A DNA stretch of 64,000 nucleotides, from the NCBI GenBank assembly GCA_025766275.1, contig JAFKAC010000049.1, positions 248,001 through 312,000 on the forward strand, written 5' to 3'. A program made the translations under genes and the position numbers. A model generated the notes under the pieces. That model had not been told where the DNA came from and made no database searches. It saw only the letters and a list, made by a program, of their open reading frames with translations. Numbering within the stretch: the first letter of the stretch is position 1; each line of letters begins with the position of its first letter. The stretch comes from Lactarius indigo. Lineage: Eukaryota > Basidiomycota > Agaricomycetes > Russulales > Russulaceae. Positions 59,816-64,000 of this stretch are shown piece by piece.

Positions 59816-60412
59816 TGGTGCGTTTTACTAATGGTGTCCGACCCAAGTTCGAACGATGAGACAGCCAGTTCCTATAATTGACCGATACCATCCTTCAAGC
59901 TTCAAGCGTTCAGTATGGTAGCTTCGAAGTCAACTTAACAAACGTCATCGCGTCATCTACACGGCAACTAGAAGAGATCACAATGCACTTTTAAAGTGAC
60001 GAGTAAAACACGTTGTACGAGCAGGTAAGCAAAGTTCGCACACACGGAGACCCATGACAAACTTTGCTTTCCGCTGTATTATGCATCGACGGTGAGATGT
60101 CTTGGGCGTTGAATTGAGTACTATAAATAGGAGTGTTGCGGCGAATTCTGTAGCACGTGATGTTGAGTTGAATTTGAGGGTGCAAGGCAAATAGAGTCTA
60201 GCCGGGTTTACTCCCTCCTCGTCTCTATTCACGCTAATTCACGATTCTTTCTTTTTTCGTTCTGCTATCCGCAACATTGCCTCGTTTATTTGGTTCGATC
60301 GACTTCTTGGCTGCTGCTATACACGTTCTCTCCATACCGCACGACTGCTGCACCTCTTCCTGCACCCCCAGCGTCCGCACGACTGCTACTTGTTGACATC
60401 CCACCCCCTCGC
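59816..60412. other. Intergenic, upstream of the membrane protein gene
   Basis: Pyrimidine-rich stretch at 60238-60300 just before the next gene, typical of fungal promoters. Small open frames only. Confidence 0.5.
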
Positions 60413-63140
60413 ATGACTGCGCCTACCCAAGAATTACCCTCGTGGCTGTCGCTCTCGACGTCACTGGCGACAAATGCCGCGGGACAGCCAACTGCGACGT
60501 TTACGACCCTCGTTTACTTGCCTTTGACATACTATGGCCCCTCGGTGAGTCCTGTCTCCTTTTTGGACAGATGTTCAGCTGCCCGCGATACGTAAGGAGG
60601 CGAAGAGGGGCGAAGGATCGCTCGCCAAGGGGTCAGCCTTTCGTGTTAGGTGCTCTTTGCACCAGCTCAAGTTGTTACTTTGGTCGTATCGCCGGTCTAC
60701 TTACACTTGATTTCAGATTCCTCTAGGTACCGACGGGGTCTGGGTCTATGGCGGGACGACTTCTCCCACGTTGTCGTCGTCCACATCTTCGCCCACTAAT
60801 TCTGTCTCATCCTCAACATCCCCCACTCCTGCGACACCCTCCTCCACTCTTGCGACACCTTCCTCCACATCCGCAGCACCCTCCACTACATCACCAACTC
60901 TACCTTCTACCCTCACTCTACCCATACCTACGACCTCCCTTACCACCGTTCCGACCTCCGCCTCGTCTTCTGCGCCACCCTCTTCTACCAGTTCATCGGT
61001 GCCAGTTAGCGGCGATTTGTCCTCCCACTCGCACCGCACGGGCGTGATCGTTGGCTCGGTTTTCGGCGCAGTCCTTGGCTCACTGCTCCTCCTCTTCTTG
61101 TTCATTTGCTTCCTCCGCAGACGCCAACGCAATCAACAACAGCGCAATCGTCGCACAGACTCTCCCGTGGGTCAGGTGATGTGGATGTGGCACGACGTCC
61201 ATAGAAACGATTACGATCAGGACGCCGATCTCGATGCACAACTGCGCTCGCCTGGTGAAGAAGGTTCTCCGGTGGTCAGCGGCGACGAGCGTGATGCCTT
61301 TCTGCGTCGGAGTGAGGACCCGCCTGACAATTCGCGAAACGGAGAGCCTACTGCTCGTCTCGTCGATGCGCCACGGTCTTCCCAAGACTCTTCTGGTCGT
61401 CCCATTGGTATCGCGCTCGCGGCGGGCGCTGGCGCGGCGATGGTTCCAACCCCCTTCGGATATAAATCGTCCCGCCCGTCAGACACTTCCGATCGTGGAC
61501 GACACATCATCTCGCACGAGAAGCTTGCTGAAGTCTCTGCTTCACCCCAGAGCCCTGAGGAGGCAGAACTCGGTCCCGATGCGCCACTTCTCCCGCCACC
61601 AGCGTTCAATCTCAATGTCTCGCATAGCTCACGGAAATCGTTGTTACCCAGTGAACGTTCAATGACACCAGGCAATGATCCAGAGTCGGCCATGCTCTAC
61701 ACGGCCCAGCGTGTGCGAGTCGGGAAGGATGGTGTCCCCTCATCGTCGTCTGGGACGTCATGGCCCGAGGCCATCGGGATACCAAGCATCTTGCGACGGA
61801 GCTGGCTCAGCCCTAGGACGCGGTCAGCCACCCCAACCCCAACTACCCCGTCGACAAAGTCGTCGCTGCTCGCTCGTCAGCTCACTGACAACGAGTTGGA
61901 GGCCGGACGCAGTCTCAACGCGCAGCTGCGTGCGGAGATGGGCTATCGTGACGGAGCTCGTCCCGTATCTGGGGTGAGTGGGCTGAGCACAGGCTCTGCG
62001 AGGTCAGGGAACACCGTTTTTTACGACGCGCAATCACGCGAGGAGGTGTCGTTCACCCCCCCGCCTGTTCCCCCTCTTCCTCAAGGCACCGCATCTACTG
62101 GCCGCAGCGCTCCTGCAACGCCTTCTCCTCTATCTGGAGAACCAATGCGCGCCCATGAGGAGAACGAACAGCCGCCGGCGTACGAGCCTACCCCACCAGG
62201 CTCCAGCAAAAAAGACGAGGTGACCGACTATCTAGACGCTCCCGTGCCCCGTCCCGCGTCGCCATTTGCGTCGGTATCTTCTGCGAAAGGATTGTCGCCT
62301 CCACCTGGCCTCACCCTCCCAAATCCGCACGTTTGGCGCGATTCGGCGACTTCCCCATCCACCAACACGAGCGGCGGTATCGATATCGACCTGTTGGAAG
62401 AGGCACCCCCTGCTGCTGGGGCGAGCTGGAGGCAGATGGCACAAGGATTACCAAGCCTGCACGACCGGCGAACGACATTTGGCTTGGTAGGCCCCTCTGA
62501 AGCCATCCTTTACGCACTTTAAGCCTTACATGTTGTTTTATGATAGCCTCAGATCCACTCGCGTGACCCAACGACCTCTGAGCAGGGATCGCTTCACTCG
62601 ATGCGGTCGCACCTGAGCCCGCACTCAGCGCTGAGCGCAGCGGGCTCGGCTCCCGTCTCGAATTCGGCCTCGGAGCACTCGCGCGGGTTCACTCTCAGCA
62701 GCCTCAAGTCGCTCGCGCACTCGAGCTCGGTCTCCTCTACCGACCGCCGTTTCGCGCGACCGAGCCCAGGCGAAGTCTCGCCCGCACTATCCGCGATGGG
62801 GCGCCAGCAGCAGTACCAGCACCAGCGACGCTCGCATCGCGTCGCGGTGCCCCCCGTGCAGCCCCCGCCGTCGCTCGTGCAGAGCGCGACGGTCACGTCG
62901 ACGACGATGACGACTACTACGACGCGCAGTAGCGTGACGACGCACACGTCGGTCACGGACCCAGTTACGGGCGAGGTGACGCGCGTCGCGCATGCTGCGT
63001 GGACGGGCGGGCGCGAGCGTGAGTCGGCGGTGCCGGAGGCGGACTTGGGTACGTGGGGCGAGGAGGGCTGGAGTAGCCCGAGCCATCTGCGGATATTGCA
63101 GAACCGCATTGCGGGGCGCGATGGTGCGAGCCATGCGTGA
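60413..63140 (+). CDS. Ser/Thr-rich single-pass membrane protein (829 aa), function unknown
   Basis: Three exons in frame: 60413-60544, 60717-62486, 62553-63140; total 2490 bases. Exon 1 ends 'LPLTYYGPS' and exon 2 starts 'IPLGTDGVWVYGG'. A Ser/Thr/Pro-rich stalk, likely O-glycosylated, covers residues about 63-150. One strong membrane segment, GVIVGSVFGAVLGSLLLLFL, lies at about 153-177, followed by a basic stop-transfer run (RRRQRNQQQRNRR). The cytosolic part of about 640 residues is low-complexity, with a PPAY motif (possible Nedd4/Rsp5-type ligase site) in 'EQPPAYEP' and a Thr-rich patch (TSTTMTTTTTRSS). The layout resembles fungal wall-sensor or Mid2/Wsc-like proteins, but no WSC or other named domain is seen. 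There is no signal peptide at the chosen ATG, so an upstream exon could be missing. The second intron (66 bases, donor ttg-gtaggc) removes a stop and keeps frame. Confidence 0.72.
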
Positions 63141-63411
63141 TTCCCCACACAGTTTCGGACAGTGGTTCTTGGCTGGCCTTTTTTTTTTCTTTTAGACTAA
63201 CTGTATTGATTGCTCTTCGTTTTTTTTCCTGGTGAACTGATGGCGTTGGTTGGTGCTCGGTAGATCTGTATTCATCCCATTCCCCCCCCCCTCACCCACT
63301 GCGATACCTCCCTCATCATTGCTCGATCTTATCTCCCCCATTTATTTGCGTCATCTCTTTTTTTGTTGATATACGATACGACCTCATCACGACTTTGAAT
63401 GACTGATACTC

Positions 63412-63417
63412 AATAAA
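63412..63417 (+). terminator. Possible poly(A) signal AATAAA of the membrane protein gene
   Basis: AATAAA 272 bases after the stop codon, after T-rich tracts at 63177-63195 and 63357-63366. Confidence 0.4.
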
Positions 63418-64000
63418 TTTTATACGTACGATGCTGCCTGCCTGAATATAACATTACAAAAAATAAAACAACCCTTTACATATAGCATATGCGCTGCCAA
63501 GTCGAATCAGTTCCATCTGTCACTGTGTCGTCCACAGTGCATCACGCTTCAGAGAAGTCACAGCACGTATCGTCGTTCCTTTGTCCGTGGTGTAATACCT
63601 AAGTTCCATGGCAAATGACGAATGACACATGCAGATGATTGACAGATGGCTGGCTGGCTAAAGCTGGCCATTCCCAACTGTCGGAGAGTCAGCAATCAAC
63701 AAACACAAGAATTTGAAATTATTGCCAGACGAATCTCAAAGAAAATATGGCATTTCCTGTCGCATCACCAAGAGCTAGCTATGCGGAGATTGCGTGCCTA
63801 GGGGCTGTGTGTGTCCCCCGATTGGGTGGCTGTTGACATGTTGACACGTTGCGCCTCATTTTGCATTGCAAGATAGGGTCAGCTGGTAGCGCGGCGACGA
63901 CGATTTAGGGAAGTCCTCTGTATTAGGGGCGGCAGTTCTTTGCGCCTCTCTATATCCGGTGACGGCAGCTTTTTTGAAAAATACAGGACTCTGCGACACG
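63418..64000. other. Right-end intergenic sequence
   Basis: No open frame, tRNA or repeat that I can support; may include the promoter of a gene beyond the window. Confidence 0.5.

Noticed and set aside
59820..59870. B-box-like 'agttcgaacgatgag' suggesting another tRNA
   Set aside because: No acceptor stem, anticodon stem or A box at the right distance.
60748..61047. Alternative His/Pro/Leu-rich frame over the Ser/Thr-rich exon
   Set aside because: Its composition is a by-product of the Ser/Thr/Pro codons in the true frame. Using the ttcag acceptor at 60716 gives a continuous 829-residue model.

Overview
This window is nuclear DNA of a filamentous fungus, most likely an agaricomycete mushroom (Basidiomycota). 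The genes carry many short introns (mostly 45-70 bases, GT...AG). The dominant gene family is the fungal STAND/NLR type with a Goodbye-like N-terminus, a NACHT ATPase and ankyrin repeats. The housekeeping genes (Erv41/ERGIC2, a LENG1/Cir_N protein, Tvp38, tRNA-Glu) have fungal architecture. Exon models below were joined by hand from reading frames, splice sites and comparison between paralogues; where total lengths are given they stay in frame from start to stop.

Layout. Positions 1-288 are an 8-base minisatellite. From about 808 to 31167 there is a tandem triplication with a period near 10.1-10.6 kb. Each unit holds, left to right, a roughly 2 kb non-coding block, a minus-strand Goodbye-NACHT-ankyrin gene, and a minus-strand erv41 gene. 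In units A and B a decayed 5' piece of the LENG1-like gene and a linker follow; in unit C the intact LENG1-like gene follows (31168-32192, plus strand, divergent from erv41). Units A and B are decaying: NLR-A has two small transposon insertions and a frameshift, NLR-B has a 2-base deletion, and both erv41 copies have lost the start codon and share an 8-base deletion. Unit C is intact.

From 32691 on, three more intact NLR paralogues (D, E, F) lie on the plus strand at 32691-37734, 42916-47931 and 53466-58525. All six paralogues share one ten-exon plan. Between D and E are tvp38 (minus) and a tRNA-Glu(CTC). Between E and F sits a complete 4357-base Tc1/mariner-type element (48991-53347) bounded by TA duplications and 28-base inverted repeats. 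It holds an intact three-exon DD34E transposase and, tail to tail with it, a second intact four-exon gene of unknown function (716 codons). Its right end lies only 118 bases upstream of the NLR-F start codon. A 288-base deletion derivative of a related element interrupts NLR-A. The right end carries a doubtful small gene and a Ser/Thr-rich single-pass membrane protein (829 codons).

How it works together: by family knowledge, NLRs of this type are thought to sense non-self through a fast-evolving repeat domain, oligomerise through NACHT and signal through the N-terminal domain. The window looks like a fungal NLR birth-and-death locus: duplication with hitchhiking trafficking genes, decay by frameshift and transposon, and homogenised ankyrin repeats in NLR-D. 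No experimental function can be read from sequence alone.
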